Positions 44,009-52,806 of a stretch of 64,000 nucleotides of DNA are shown in pieces. The notes below the pieces were generated by a model that did no database searches, was not told the origin of the DNA, and saw only the letters and a list, made by a program, of their open reading frames with translations. Source of the stretch: G963668605 sp963668605 (lineage in GTDB: Bacteria; Acidobacteriota; Terriglobia; Bryobacterales; Bryobacteraceae); assembly GCA_963668605.1 (NCBI GenBank), contig OY764903.1:2232001-2296000 (forward strand). Reading direction: 5' to 3'. The translations under genes and the position numbers were made by a program. Position 1 is the stretch's first letter. Each line of letters opens with the position of its first letter.

Positions 44009-45895
44009 CTACGTTTTTGTTAAGGATACGGCTAGCGCGGTGGCTGAACTGGGCGCCAGCATTTGAATCTTCGGCGCGGTTCCCGGAGTCAGAATCAGCC
44101 GCGGCTCCTTCTCAATCTCCGCAACCAGCTCGCGAGTGAGCCGGTCGGCCACCTCTGCCATGCGCCGTATATGAACAGGACAGCGTACAACGAACTCGAT
44201 CTGGTCGTTCGTAAAACGCAGGCTGCCTTCCGGACGCGGCATAGCCGTGTGCAGGTCCATCGAAGATTGCGCGGCGCGATACTGCCGCTCAATGTCTTCG
44301 CGGTACTCCGCGTAAACTGATTCAACCGCGGCGAGCAGCCGCTTTTCGAGAAGCACGTAGTCGCAATCTGACGCCATCGTTAGGGATATTGTGCACCAGG
44401 TATAGTCAATGCCTGGGAACTGTTTAAAGAGCGCCGATTGCTGGAAAAACACCGCATTGGGAAAGACCACGATTCGCCCGGTGGGGTGAAGGTCAAGCCC
44501 GCTTCCTGCTACTTCCAGCAGATAGAGCCGAAACAGCCCTATATCAATCACGTCCCCTGTGACACCTGATACGGTCACGCGATCGCCGACACGAACGCCC
44601 CAGCGGCCCACCAGGAAGAAATACGCCACCACGGACAGGATTACGCTTTGCATTGCCAGTGCGATACCCGCTGCCGAGAAGCCGGCAAAAGTGGCGATGG
44701 AGCTGAACTCGGTCACGAAGCTCAATATGACGAACAGTGCCATCGTGCAGCCGATGACAATACGTCTGAGTAACAGAAATTGCCGGCGCCGCCGCATGTC
44801 CTGCACATAGCGAATCGTCCCGCGCCGCCACAATTCTGAAAAGAAGAAAATCACCAGCAAAGCAAATCCCAACACTCCGAGGCGAAGCAGCAGGTAACGC
44901 AATGTGCCGCTGTATTCTTCGCTAACAGCGCCGCGCCATTGCACGAGGTTTGCGCGGCTGATGTTAAGCGCGGTCGTCACCTGGCCCGATGGTGCCAGAG
45001 CGGCCGATAGCAGCTTGAAACGTTCCAGCAGTCCATCCAATTCTTTCCGCGCGCCGATGAGTTCCGACGGGTCGTTGCTCTCGGGTAATTTCGCGATCGC
45101 GTCTCCGCGACCGATGATTTCTCTAAGGGAGCTTCTCAGCGGAGCGCGCAGGCTGTCATGCGCCTTGCTCAACTCGTCGGTTGATCTCAGAACGCTGTCG
45201 AGCCGGCTTCTTCTTCGAGAGATGCTGAAGAGTTCCGTTGTGAGCCCTACGATGCCTGCCGAATCGGCATGAAACTGCCGCGTGGCGGCTGCACGGGGGA
45301 CGGCTGCGGCTGCGGTGGCCGTCGTCTGCGCCTTCGCCAGTTCCGGGACGGAATGTTCGAGATCATCGATCTTGCTCGTCAATCCGGCGTCGGAGTTGTT
45401 CAGAAGACCCGTCAAATTTCGCAGCGAGCCCTGCCGCGCTTTGGCCAGGTTGAAATCGCCTTCCAGTTTGTCGCGTTTTGCCTGAAGAGATTGCCGGAGC
45501 CCAGGGCGCGCACTCTTCATCTCGCGGTCGATCTCGTCGATTCGCGTCTGCACCTGCGCCATGCGCTGCTCGGCGGTAGTCCGGGCCTGCATCAGGTTGC
45601 GGCTTCGCGTATCGTCCGGCGCCGCGCCGCGTTGGGATTTGGCGATAGGAAATGCGGCATAGGCGCGGGCAGACTGGAATGCGAAGCGAAGTGCCTGTAT
45701 GGAACTATCCCGAAGGTTGTCGGCGAACAGCGTTTCGTTCTGTCTTTCGGCGCCGCTCTCCACCGCTGCTACGTCCCGAAACCAGGCGATGGTCCGGTCA
45801 AGGTATCGTAATACTTCTTCGTCCTCGCCTGATTGCTGGCCATTAGCGCAGAAGAGTGGGACCAGCAGAAGAGCCATGCAAACAAGCGCCGCCAT
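44009..45895 (-). CDS. MscS-family mechanosensitive channel with large periplasmic domain
   Basis: Inner-membrane osmotic-release channel (628 aa) of the large MscK/YbdG type. The start at 45895 gives a signal peptide (MAALVCMALLLVPLFCANG); the frame remains open to 46030, and an upstream TTG is an alternative. A ~330-residue periplasmic region rich in coiled coil (EQRMAQVQTRIDEIDREMKS, ARQGSLRNLTGLL) precedes transmembrane segments (LLLRLGVLGFALLVIFFF, IVIGCTMALFVILSFVTEF). The pore helix is GFSAAGIALAMQSVILSVVA and the MscS beta domain VRVGDRVTVSGVTGDVIDIG. No osmotic-stress gene is adjacent. The gap 45896-46096 shows nothing further. Confidence 0.88.
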   Translation of the reverse strand: MAALVCMALLLVPLFCANGQQSGEDEEVLRYLDRTIAWFRDVAAVESGAERQNETLFADNLRDSSIQALRFAFQSARAYAAFPIAKSQRGAAPDDTRSRNLMQARTTAEQRMAQVQTRIDEIDREMKSARPGLRQSLQAKRDKLEGDFNLAKARQGSLRNLTGLLNNSDAGLTSKIDDLEHSVPELAKAQTTATAAAAVPRAAATRQFHADSAGIVGLTTELFSISRRRSRLDSVLRSTDELSKAHDSLRAPLRSSLREIIGRGDAIAKLPESNDPSELIGARKELDGLLERFKLLSAALAPSGQVTTALNISRANLVQWRGAVSEEYSGTLRYLLLRLGVLGFALLVIFFFSELWRRGTIRYVQDMRRRRQFLLLRRIVIGCTMALFVILSFVTEFSSIATFAGFSAAGIALAMQSVILSVVAYFFLVGRWGVRVGDRVTVSGVTGDVIDIGLFRLYLLEVAGSGLDLHPTGRIVVFPNAVFFQQSALFKQFPGIDYTWCTISLTMASDCDYVLLEKRLLAAVESVYAEYREDIERQYRAAQSSMDLHTAMPRPEGSLRFTNDQIEFVVRCPVHIRRMAEVADRLTRELVAEIEKEPRLILTPGTAPKIQMLAPSSATALAVSLTKT

Positions 45896-46096
45896 GGATC
45901 TCAATCCCAGCAGCCGGATGAAAAAAGAATGTATCAAAACGCTATTCTCCCAAATCGTGAGTTCGAGCACGCTGTCGTGACGCTGCAGTGCAGGATCTTT
46001 CGGCGACAATGTTCGATGACGAAGAAGCAATACTCATGCTTGCCGCGGACCGGTATCTGTACGCCATTGAGTGACGAGGCTCCAACAACGAAGGAA

Positions 46097-47542
46097 TCAA
46101 CTGCGACAGACTGCCTTCGTGACTTCGAGTTTCTCGTCACTGAGATATCCATAGCGGTTGATCCAAACACGCTCACCCGCAGCTTCGTAGGCCACCCGAA
46201 GCCGATTGCCGTAGTCCTGAACGGGGCCGTAGCCATGGGCGAGAGCGATAATCGGGACCTGTCCGGAGGATTGTTGAGCGCTGCGTAGCTTTCGACGCTG
46301 GGCTTCAATGCCGACTGGATGAGCTTCGTGTGGTTCAGGGTACGAGTACTGGAACAACTGAACGAACCCTCCGTCATCCGCGATATCGAACCAGGCGGCG
46401 AGTGCACGCGTCAGCAATCGCTCGTCGACACCGGGGTTGGCCTCGCGCAAGGCGTCGCCGTAGAACCGCAACATCATGGGCCAATGCATTGTATAGAGTT
46501 TGACGCTGATGGCGGCGCTGTGGCGAGCGGCGCGGGAGTAATCCATACCGGATGCTATCGAGAAGGGCGGCGGGAACGCATTCGGCAGCAACTCCTTCCC
46601 TGCCCCGCCAGCCTCGGTCAGTGTCCGGCGGAAGCCAGCCAGCAATTCATCGACGAGCATCGCTTTGAGTCGTGTCCATTCCAGTGATGAAAACAGGTCC
46701 AGGCGCGGCTTCATCCAACGCATGAGCAATTCATTCGTAAGTCCGCCATGCAGCAAGGAATAAAGCTCACCGGCCTCACGGCGCATCTGGCCGAATGGAA
46801 GGTCGAAACGAGCGGCGGAAGCCTCCGCAGCACGGCTGAAATCGAGAAAGACGTCGTCCAACAGGTAGGGTGGATACTCCGGCCAGTCCACGCGCAGTCC
46901 ATCTATTTCCGGATAGGCCTGGCAAAGGTCCCGGATCAACGCATGCGTGTAATTGCGGATCTCGGCGCTGGCCAGGCTCCCATTGTTCGCCACCCTGCGA
47001 GGAGGGATTCGCCCGTCCGGTAGCCTGGGCTGGTCCTCTGTGACCGGTCCGCCAAACTGGACGCGATACCCCGGTGGGATAGCGGCCTGAATCTGAAGAT
47101 AAACCTTCAATTTCCTGGCCCGCGCGGCTCGGATAAAGTCCCGAATCAGCGGGCCTTGGGAACGCGTCAAATCGTCCGGACATGGGGGCTGATAGCGCAA
47201 GCCCTTATATAACCGAAGATCCGGAGTAAAGCTGGGCGCAGTTCTGACAAACAGCTCTCGCTTCCCCCAAAGCGGGCGATCCAATAGCCGGACCTTACCG
47301 GCTCCGGCATCGATGGGCGGTTCGCGGGATCCCGTCTTTGCATCGGCTGGAGCCATGACGTATGGGGAAGTCGTGACCGCGTTCGCTCCCGCGCGCGAAG
47401 CGATGTTATCCAGAACACGATCGATACCTTCGGCCTGAATGTATTCGGGCATCACAGTGATGCCTACGAACTGTGGGCCGGTGTTCCCCAACAGCGGCAC
47501 TGCCGAGTTGGCTGCCGACCCGATGAACGTGCGTCTTGTCAT
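46097..47542 (-). CDS. Tat-exported hypothetical protein, probable TIM-barrel hydrolase
   Basis: Product of 481 aa with the leader TRRTFIGSAANSAVPLLG when started at 47542; upstream in-frame ATGs would bury that leader. The segments VGITVMPEYIQAEG, ARKLKVYLQIQAAIPPGY, YPEIDGLRVDWPEYPPYLLDD and LYTMHWPMMLRFYGDAL fit a (beta/alpha)8 barrel like the GHL (glycosyl-hydrolase-like) families, with an Asp/Glu-rich strand end at DGLRVDWPEYPP. No catalytic pair can be named safely. It is isolated from the sulfatase clusters but shares their export route. Family identity is inferred from fold pattern only. Confidence 0.7.
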   Translation of the reverse strand: MTRRTFIGSAANSAVPLLGNTGPQFVGITVMPEYIQAEGIDRVLDNIASRAGANAVTTSPYVMAPADAKTGSREPPIDAGAGKVRLLDRPLWGKRELFVRTAPSFTPDLRLYKGLRYQPPCPDDLTRSQGPLIRDFIRAARARKLKVYLQIQAAIPPGYRVQFGGPVTEDQPRLPDGRIPPRRVANNGSLASAEIRNYTHALIRDLCQAYPEIDGLRVDWPEYPPYLLDDVFLDFSRAAEASAARFDLPFGQMRREAGELYSLLHGGLTNELLMRWMKPRLDLFSSLEWTRLKAMLVDELLAGFRRTLTEAGGAGKELLPNAFPPPFSIASGMDYSRAARHSAAISVKLYTMHWPMMLRFYGDALREANPGVDERLLTRALAAWFDIADDGGFVQLFQYSYPEPHEAHPVGIEAQRRKLRSAQQSSGQVPIIALAHGYGPVQDYGNRLRVAYEAAGERVWINRYGYLSDEKLEVTKAVCRS

Positions 47543-47689
47543 GCGCACCAGTTTGCCTCGTCCGAATCGCCAACCGTCAGTTCGCGGTTGGGTCATCAAT
47601 CTACGGTACCGCATGGCCGGCAATGCCGCGCCGCTGATGCACTCGTATTGTCGAATCGCTATTAAGCCGCTGCCGGTGGCGCGATTCGG

Positions 47690-48214
47690 TTATTTCCTGG
47701 CTGCCTTCAGCGCGGCCCCGATCGTCGCCAGGGGCAGCATCAAGGTGAGTGGAGCATCTTCCAGCGGCACCGCGCCGTAACGCGCATACCATCCCGCCAC
47801 GCTTTCATTCTTTGCATCGATGAGCAGCACAACACCGCCGACTTCCGCCGCCGCGCGCAGGCAGCGCCTTCCGGCCGCAAGCAGGAGTTGCCCGCCCAGC
47901 CCTTGCCCATGTAATTTGCGGTCTACGCCCAGACGCGCCAGACGGAAGCCCGGCACGTCATACCGCGCCAGCCCGCGCTTCACGATACCGGGCGTCCGGG
48001 CATACTCAACCGATGCGGGACTGAGGCTGTAATAGCCGAGAACGGTTTTGTTGTCGGCATCGTCGATAGCTACAAACGTCTTCGCGCCGCCGAGATCGTG
48101 GCTCTTGCGGGCATGCCGCTGCAAGAACTCGTTCAGCGGCGCTTCGCCGCAGTCGAAGGCGGCCCGATCATGCGTTCGGCTGATCGACTCCTCATGCCAG
48201 GCAGGGACGCTCAT
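47690..48214 (-). CDS. GNAT acetyltransferase toxin, TacT-like
   Basis: GCN5-type N-acetyltransferase (174 aa) that in TacT-type toxins acetylates the amino acid on charged tRNAs and blocks translation. Visible blocks are HDRAAFDCGEAPLNEFLQRH, LGYYSLSPASVEY, the acetyl-CoA loop RLARLGVDRKLHGQGLGGQL (R/QxxGxG/A form) and AGWYARYGAVPL with the late Tyr. Its ATG overlaps the stop of the DUF1778 antitoxin gene by 4 bp (ATGA). Pairing and order (antitoxin first) are diagnostic for TacAT. Cytoplasmic. Confidence 0.9.
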   Translation of the reverse strand: MSVPAWHEESISRTHDRAAFDCGEAPLNEFLQRHARKSHDLGGAKTFVAIDDADNKTVLGYYSLSPASVEYARTPGIVKRGLARYDVPGFRLARLGVDRKLHGQGLGGQLLLAAGRRCLRAAAEVGGVVLLIDAKNESVAGWYARYGAVPLEDAPLTLMLPLATIGAALKAARK

Positions 48215-48489
48215 TTCCGTTTCGGCATCGCCTTGGCGGCGGCGAGCAGTTTTGCGTTCGGCGCCGGCGGATTCTCCAGCAACTCCAGGACCCGCACGCT
48301 GTCACGCACGGAGAGCTTGACGCGTTCAGCTTCCTGGATGATATCCATGGCGGCCTTTAGGCTATGCTGACGCACGAAATCCGTCAGGTCGGTGCTCCTC
48401 AGCGCCGCCGCCCGCAAAAGGACCGCCTTTTCGTCGGCGGGAATCCGTAGCGACATGCGATTGTTGCCTTCAACTGCCACTCTGGGCAT
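48211..48489 (-). CDS. DUF1778 ribbon-helix-helix antitoxin, TacA-like
   Basis: A 92-aa antitoxin that neutralises the adjacent GNAT toxin and represses the pair. The N-terminal ribbon-helix-helix region contains NNRMSLRIPADEKAVLLRAA and STDLTDFVRQHSLKAA, typical of DUF1778. The C-terminal part (LELLENPPAPNAKLLAAAKA) is the toxin-binding tail. GGAG lies about 6 bp before the ATG. Autoregulation is supported by the palindrome at 48508-48528. Confidence 0.9.
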   Translation of the reverse strand: MPRVAVEGNNRMSLRIPADEKAVLLRAAALRSTDLTDFVRQHSLKAAMDIIQEAERVKLSVRDSVRVLELLENPPAPNAKLLAAAKAMPKRK

Positions 48490-48507
48490 GGGAGTCTCCT
48501 TGTTTAC

Positions 48508-48528
48508 TGTACTACTTTAAAGCGTACA
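48508..48528. promoter_or_regulatory. Probable TacA operator
   Basis: A 21-bp dyad: TGTA at the left end, the palindromic core CTTTAAAG, and TACA at the right end, centred 29 bp upstream of the antitoxin ATG. A related weaker dyad (TACGC…GCGTA, 48555-48571) lies 27 bp further up, matching the paired sites often used by ribbon-helix-helix antitoxins. Confidence 0.55.
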
Positions 48529-48580
48529 CGGTTCCCACAGACCAGTCAAGTCAGTACGCTTTGATTGCGTACGTGTCGAT

Positions 48581-49945
48581 TCAGCCGAGCAGCCCGTGCT
48601 CGCGTAGTTTGCGGTACAGGTTGCGCTCGCTGATTCCCAGAACCTTCGCTGCGTTAGCACGGTGTCCCGCGGTTGATTGGAGCACGGTTTTGATGTGCGC
48701 CCGTTCAAGATCTACGAGAGTCTCCGCCTTGCCCGCCCCGCTTGGACCGTCGAACGACCCGCTGGCCTGGCGCGTTCTGACGCTCGCCGGGAGGTGTCCG
48801 GCAAGAATCTCGCTGCCCTCGCAAACCACGGCGGCGGCTTCGATCGCGTGGCGTAGTTCGCGGACGTTGCCGGGCCATGTGTGCCTGCGCAGTGCCTCGA
48901 AAGCTCCTTCGCTGATCTGCTTCGACGTCCCGAAGCGTTCATTCACCTCCCTGGCAAAGTACTGCGCCAGCAGGTCCACGTCCTCCGCCCTCTTTCTCAA
49001 CGGAGGGATCTCCACACGAAAAGTGTTCAGCCGGTAGAAAAGATCCTGGCGAAAGAGGCCTTTGCGGACCATCTCCGTCAGGTCCTGGTTGGTCGCCGCC
49101 AACACGCGGACATCGACGCGCAATTCGACCGTCCCGCCGACACGCCGGAACGTGGAGGTGTCCAACACTCGCAATAGCTTCACTTGCGTTGCGGGACTGA
49201 CCTCGCCGATCTCGTCGAGAAAGATTGTGCCGCCATGAGCCACTTCGAAGAGTCCGGGTTTCGCCCGGTCGGCGCCGGTAAACGCGCCGCGCTCGTGCCC
49301 AAAGAGTTCGCTCTGCAGCAGGCCTTCCTGAAGCGCCGCGCAATCGACTACGACGAACGGCCGGCTCTTTCTGGCGCTGCGCCCGTGCAGAAGCTTCGCT
49401 ACGCGTTCCTTACCGCTGCCGGTCTCTCCGGTGATGAGCACCGTCGAATCGCTGGCTGCGATCCGATCGATCAACTGAAGCAGGCTGCGGAACTCTGGAC
49501 TCTGCCCGAGAAAAGAGCTGCCGAGATCGGGTGGCGTGAGCCCCCGTTCCAGCAGGTTCGCCCGCTGTTTCAGCGAGCGCCGCTCGAGAGCCCGCTGAAT
49601 CCGGATCTGCAACTCGTCAAGCGGACAGGGCTTCACCACATAATCAAACGCCCCAATGCGGATGGATTCGATCGCCGTATCGATGGAACCGTGGCCGGTA
49701 AGCATGATCACTTCACTTGCCGGACTGATCTCGCGAATCCTTTTCATCACTTCCAGGCCGTTCAATCCGGGAAGCCGCAGATCGAGCAGGACCACGTCCG
49801 GGTTGAGTCTGACCACCTCTTGCAGGGCGGATTCTCCGGTCGCCACTGCCACAACCTGATAGCCCAACCGCTCCAGTTCGCCCGACAGAATCAGACGGAA
49901 CGCCGCATCGTCATCAACCACAAGAACCGCAGCCGTATTTTTCAT
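48581..49945 (-). CDS. Sigma-54-dependent NtrC-family response regulator
   Basis: Transcription activator of 454 aa. The receiver domain has acidic DDD near residue 12 and phospho-acceptor Asp55 in VVLLDLRLPG. The AAA+ domain has Walker A GETGSGKE (173-180), the sigma-54 contact loop GAFTGA (220-225) and Walker B GGTIFLDEIGE. A Fis-type helix-turn-helix ends the protein (NAAKVLGISERNLYRKLREH). ATG 49945 shares its A with the kinase stop (TGATG), so kinase and regulator are coupled. Likely target: the dyad at 51847-51874 and the -24/-12 promoter at 51926. Confidence 0.93.
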   Translation of the reverse strand: MKNTAAVLVVDDDAAFRLILSGELERLGYQVVAVATGESALQEVVRLNPDVVLLDLRLPGLNGLEVMKRIREISPASEVIMLTGHGSIDTAIESIRIGAFDYVVKPCPLDELQIRIQRALERRSLKQRANLLERGLTPPDLGSSFLGQSPEFRSLLQLIDRIAASDSTVLITGETGSGKERVAKLLHGRSARKSRPFVVVDCAALQEGLLQSELFGHERGAFTGADRAKPGLFEVAHGGTIFLDEIGEVSPATQVKLLRVLDTSTFRRVGGTVELRVDVRVLAATNQDLTEMVRKGLFRQDLFYRLNTFRVEIPPLRKRAEDVDLLAQYFAREVNERFGTSKQISEGAFEALRRHTWPGNVRELRHAIEAAAVVCEGSEILAGHLPASVRTRQASGSFDGPSGAGKAETLVDLERAHIKTVLQSTAGHRANAAKVLGISERNLYRKLREHGLLG

Positions 49946-51861
49946 CACGCCACTGTGGGAAGCCTCACTTCGAAGGTGGATCCTTTGCCTTCCGTACTCT
50001 CGACCAGAATGTCACCGCCCCAGCGGCGGACGAAGTCTAGCGACAGGAAAAGACCGAGCCCGGTGCCGCCCTGGCGCAAGCTGAAGAAGGGCTCGAAGAT
50101 CCGTTTGCGGTCATCCGGCGCGATACCGCAGCCATTGTCGCTGATCCGTATGCGCACCGAATCTCCCATTTCCGCGTGCACTCGCACGGCGCCGCCAGGA
50201 CTGCACGCCTGGATTCCGTTCAAAAGAAGATTGATGAACGCTTGCTGAAGCTCACTCTCGTCGACACGCACATGCATCCCAGTTGTGGCCGCCTCAATCT
50301 CGACGCTGACAGAATGCGCGCGCGCCGTCGGCTCGATCAGACGCTGAACGGCCAGGAGTGTTGCCCCCAAGTCGACGATTTCTCCTTCGGTTTTCTGATT
50401 GCGCGACAACCGCAGAAAATGTTGAGTGATCCCGCGGCAGCGCAGAAGTTGCTCGCGCGCGACGTTCGCGTTCTCAGACACGTGGCGCCAGCCGGAGCCT
50501 CCGCCGTCGCTTGCCGGCACGGCTCGCAGGATGCCCTCGACGCACATCAGCACCGTTGCTAGCGGAGTATTCATCTCATGAGAGAAGCCGGATGCGAGCA
50601 GCCCCAATGACGCCAGGCGGTGTGATTCTGCCAGATGGGCTTCGGCAGCCCGCCGCTCGGAGATATCTCTCCAGACTTCGACTACCTGCACCAGCTTGCC
50701 GGTCTCGTCGGTGATGGGAGAGGCATGCACTTCCTCCCAGACAAGCTTGCCGTCGAGCTTGCGCCGCTCACAGATTCGCACCTGGCGTTGCCCGGAACTG
50801 AGGCACGAATCGCTGGGGCAGTCGCCCAGACTGCACGAGCAGGTGGCCAGTTCGCGGCAGCACTGCCCAAGCAGTTCGGCGCGCGGGCGTCCCGCACGCT
50901 CCAGAAACGCATCGTTGGCCGCAAGCACGTTTCGTCCAGCATCGAGCACTACGATGCCGTCGTCGATGCTGTTGATCACCGTCTCCAACCGCTCGCGCTG
51001 AGTTCGCACCTCCCGCACCAGGTTCGTGACGGAATCCGCCATCGCATTGAACTCACGCCCGAGCCACGATAAAGTGTCGGACCCTTCGGCCGGCACGCGC
51101 TGGTTCAGATCGCCCGCGGCAATCATCCTTGCCGTCGTCTCGAAACGTCGCAGTCGTCGCAGGATGGCGAAGTGGATCACGAGGGCGAGTGCGCCAACGA
51201 GGAGCAGCGTCATCCCGCCGCTGCCGGCCACCAGCCAACGCAGGTCGCGCATCATCGCGGCGCGCATCTCGCCGACGTCGTGGTCGAGAATCAGGATCCC
51301 GTTGATTCGGTGCGCGGGATCGTGACAGCCATGACACCGGACGTTGTTGAGGATGGGCACCACGGTACGGAGAACTTCGCCGTGACGAGTCTCAAGCACG
51401 TGGCTTGTGTTCCTCTGGTCGGGCGGCAGACGGTGACAGGCCTGGCATGTCGGTGAATCGATTTGCAGATCACCGGGCGGGCTGCTGAGTCCGCCGGAAT
51501 AGCGCAGTTGGCCCTGGCGATCGAGCAACACGATGCGCTCGACGCCGGGCTGCTGACCGAAGCTCTCGATCATCCGGCTGATCAGGCTGCGGTCCTTCTC
51601 CATCATCTGGTGCTCGAGAGCGACGCGGATTAATTCGCCCTTCGCGAGGGCTGCCTTCCGGGACGCGTCAAGCTGAGTTTCGAAACTATGAACGGAGTAA
51701 AAGTAGGCGCCAATGCTGCAGGCGAGCACTACAGCGGCCGTCACTCCCGCTGCCAGGCCGACAGTCGTTCCGGCGAACCGAAGCTGTATTTTTCTCGCCA
51801 CTTTCGTTGACGGAATGATGTCAGACTTCGGCCGTCGCGTCAATCCCTGCCAGAATGACAT
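49945..51861 (-). CDS. Membrane sensor histidine kinase with two periplasmic CxxCH haem motifs
   Basis: Redox- or ligand-sensing kinase (638 aa). One transmembrane helix lies near residues 31-53, then a periplasmic domain with haem-binding CQACH (139-143) and CHGCH (176-180), a second helix (about 208-232), HAMP, and a PAS domain with a Cys-rich insertion (six Cys between 334 and 353). The kinase core has His428 in GFSHEMNTPL and G boxes DNGCGI and GGTGLGL. ATG 51861 lies at the centre of the regulatory dyad; GTG 51801 (then ARKIQLRF) is a plausible shorter start. It faces the cytochrome operon it probably controls. Confidence 0.9.
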   Translation of the reverse strand: MSFWQGLTRRPKSDIIPSTKVARKIQLRFAGTTVGLAAGVTAAVVLACSIGAYFYSVHSFETQLDASRKAALAKGELIRVALEHQMMEKDRSLISRMIESFGQQPGVERIVLLDRQGQLRYSGGLSSPPGDLQIDSPTCQACHRLPPDQRNTSHVLETRHGEVLRTVVPILNNVRCHGCHDPAHRINGILILDHDVGEMRAAMMRDLRWLVAGSGGMTLLLVGALALVIHFAILRRLRRFETTARMIAAGDLNQRVPAEGSDTLSWLGREFNAMADSVTNLVREVRTQRERLETVINSIDDGIVVLDAGRNVLAANDAFLERAGRPRAELLGQCCRELATCSCSLGDCPSDSCLSSGQRQVRICERRKLDGKLVWEEVHASPITDETGKLVQVVEVWRDISERRAAEAHLAESHRLASLGLLASGFSHEMNTPLATVLMCVEGILRAVPASDGGGSGWRHVSENANVAREQLLRCRGITQHFLRLSRNQKTEGEIVDLGATLLAVQRLIEPTARAHSVSVEIEAATTGMHVRVDESELQQAFINLLLNGIQACSPGGAVRVHAEMGDSVRIRISDNGCGIAPDDRKRIFEPFFSLRQGGTGLGLFLSLDFVRRWGGDILVESTEGKGSTFEVRLPTVA

Positions 51862-51874
51862 GACATTCTGGCAG
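51847..51874. promoter_or_regulatory. Perfect dyad, probable enhancer for the NtrC-type regulator
   Basis: CTGCCAGAATG (51847-51857) and CATTCTGGCAG (51864-51874) are perfect inverted 11-mers with a 6-bp spacer. The right end is 52 bp before the -24/-12 promoter at 51926, within the usual range for activator sites of sigma-54 promoters. It overlaps the kinase ATG, so it may also limit kinase expression. Confidence 0.65.
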
Positions 51875-51925
51875 TATCGCCGCGTATCGATTCCCGTTCG
51901 CCCAATCATTTCAATGAGTTTGCCC

Positions 51926-51941
51926 TGGCAGACGGCGTGCA
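51926..51941 (+). promoter_or_regulatory. Sigma-54 (-24/-12) promoter of the cytochrome operon
   Basis: TGGCAGACGGCGTGCA fits the TGGCAC-N5-TTGCA pattern: invariant GG and GC are separated by exactly 10 bp. Transcription would start near 51952, giving a ~20-nt leader that carries the AAAAGGAG ribosome site of the 51973 gene. Confidence 0.65.
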
Positions 51942-51972
51942 CACCAGGAATGCCGGAAAAGGAGTACAGACC

Positions 51973-52323
51973 ATGGAACTCTTCTTGATGGTCGGTTCGA
52001 TCAGTCTCTTCGGACTGGCCATAATTTGTATGGCGTTTGGGGCAGCCACCGAGCGCGAGGCCCCGCCCGCCCAGCCGGCGGAGACAGTTTCAGAGACGGT
52101 GCTGGTTATGCCGCCAGCCCATTTCTTTGCCGATGCCGCAACGAGTCAGTTTCCCGCGTATGCCCGGGTCCCGCTGCCGCCCATCCAGCGCATTCCACTG
52201 GAGGCCTTGCTGCTGCAGATCGAAAGCCACATCCGCCTGGAGCAGGCTGCCGCGGAATCGTTCCTGGAAATGCCCACAGCCGCGCTCCTTCACGGCCGCA
52301 CAGCGTCCCCACTGATTAACTAA
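51973..52323 (+). CDS. Small membrane-anchored protein of the cytochrome operon
   Basis: A 116-aa product starting MELFLMVGSISLFGLAIICM, a single N-terminal transmembrane segment, followed by a Pro/Ala-rich stretch and a short amphipathic tail (PIQRIPLEALLLQIESHIRL). AAAAGGAG 8 bp upstream supports this start. No family recognised. As the first gene after the sigma-54 promoter it may be an assembly or anchoring subunit of the redox complex encoded downstream. Function unknown. Confidence 0.75.
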   Translation: MELFLMVGSISLFGLAIICMAFGAATEREAPPAQPAETVSETVLVMPPAHFFADAATSQFPAYARVPLPPIQRIPLEALLLQIESHIRLEQAAAESFLEMPTAALLHGRTASPLIN

Positions 52324-52335
52324 CGAGGTGAATGA

Positions 52336-52806
52336 ATGTCTGGAGAATCGCCGGAACTTTTGCGGGGTCTGTCGAGCGACCTATTGCAGCAGACCTTGGC
52401 GCTCGGCTCACGGATCAGCCTACCCAGCGGAGCCGAACTGTTTAGCCTCGGCTCCGCTGCCGACAGGCTGTATATCATCGAGCGCGGGCGCGTGAAACTC
52501 ACGCTCCCGATGAACGTCCGCGGCCACCAGGAAGACATCCTCGTCGAGGAACGGATGCCGGGCCAAACGATCGGCTGGTCGGCACTGATCCCGCCCTACC
52601 GCTTCACGCTCAAAGCTACAACGCTGCTTGAAACCGAGCTGGTCGCTATCTCCCGTGAGGTGCTTACCGAGTTGTTTGCCCACAGCCCGGGTATCGGATT
52701 CCTGGTGACTATGAATCTGGCGGCGCTGATTGGCCAGCGACTGCAGTTGTTCCAGGCCATGTGGATGCGCGAGATGGAACGCGTAGTGGAAATGCGCCAT
52801 GCGTAG
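52336..52806 (+). CDS. Cyclic-nucleotide-binding (Crp/Fnr-type) domain protein without HTH
   Basis: A 156-aa protein with the cNMP-binding beta-roll (LGSRISLPSGAELFSLGSAA, LYIIERGRVKLTLPM, MPGQTIGWSALIPPYRF, LLETELVAISREVL) and a C-terminal dimer-type helix (ALIGQRLQLFQAMWMREMERV). It stops before any DNA-binding helix-turn-helix, at about two thirds of a Crp/Fnr regulator. The same architecture is seen beside NrfD-type redox modules, where it may sense rather than bind DNA. GAGG precedes the ATG. It overlaps the next gene by 8 bp. Confidence 0.85.
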   Translation: MSGESPELLRGLSSDLLQQTLALGSRISLPSGAELFSLGSAADRLYIIERGRVKLTLPMNVRGHQEDILVEERMPGQTIGWSALIPPYRFTLKATTLLETELVAISREVLTELFAHSPGIGFLVTMNLAALIGQRLQLFQAMWMREMERVVEMRHA

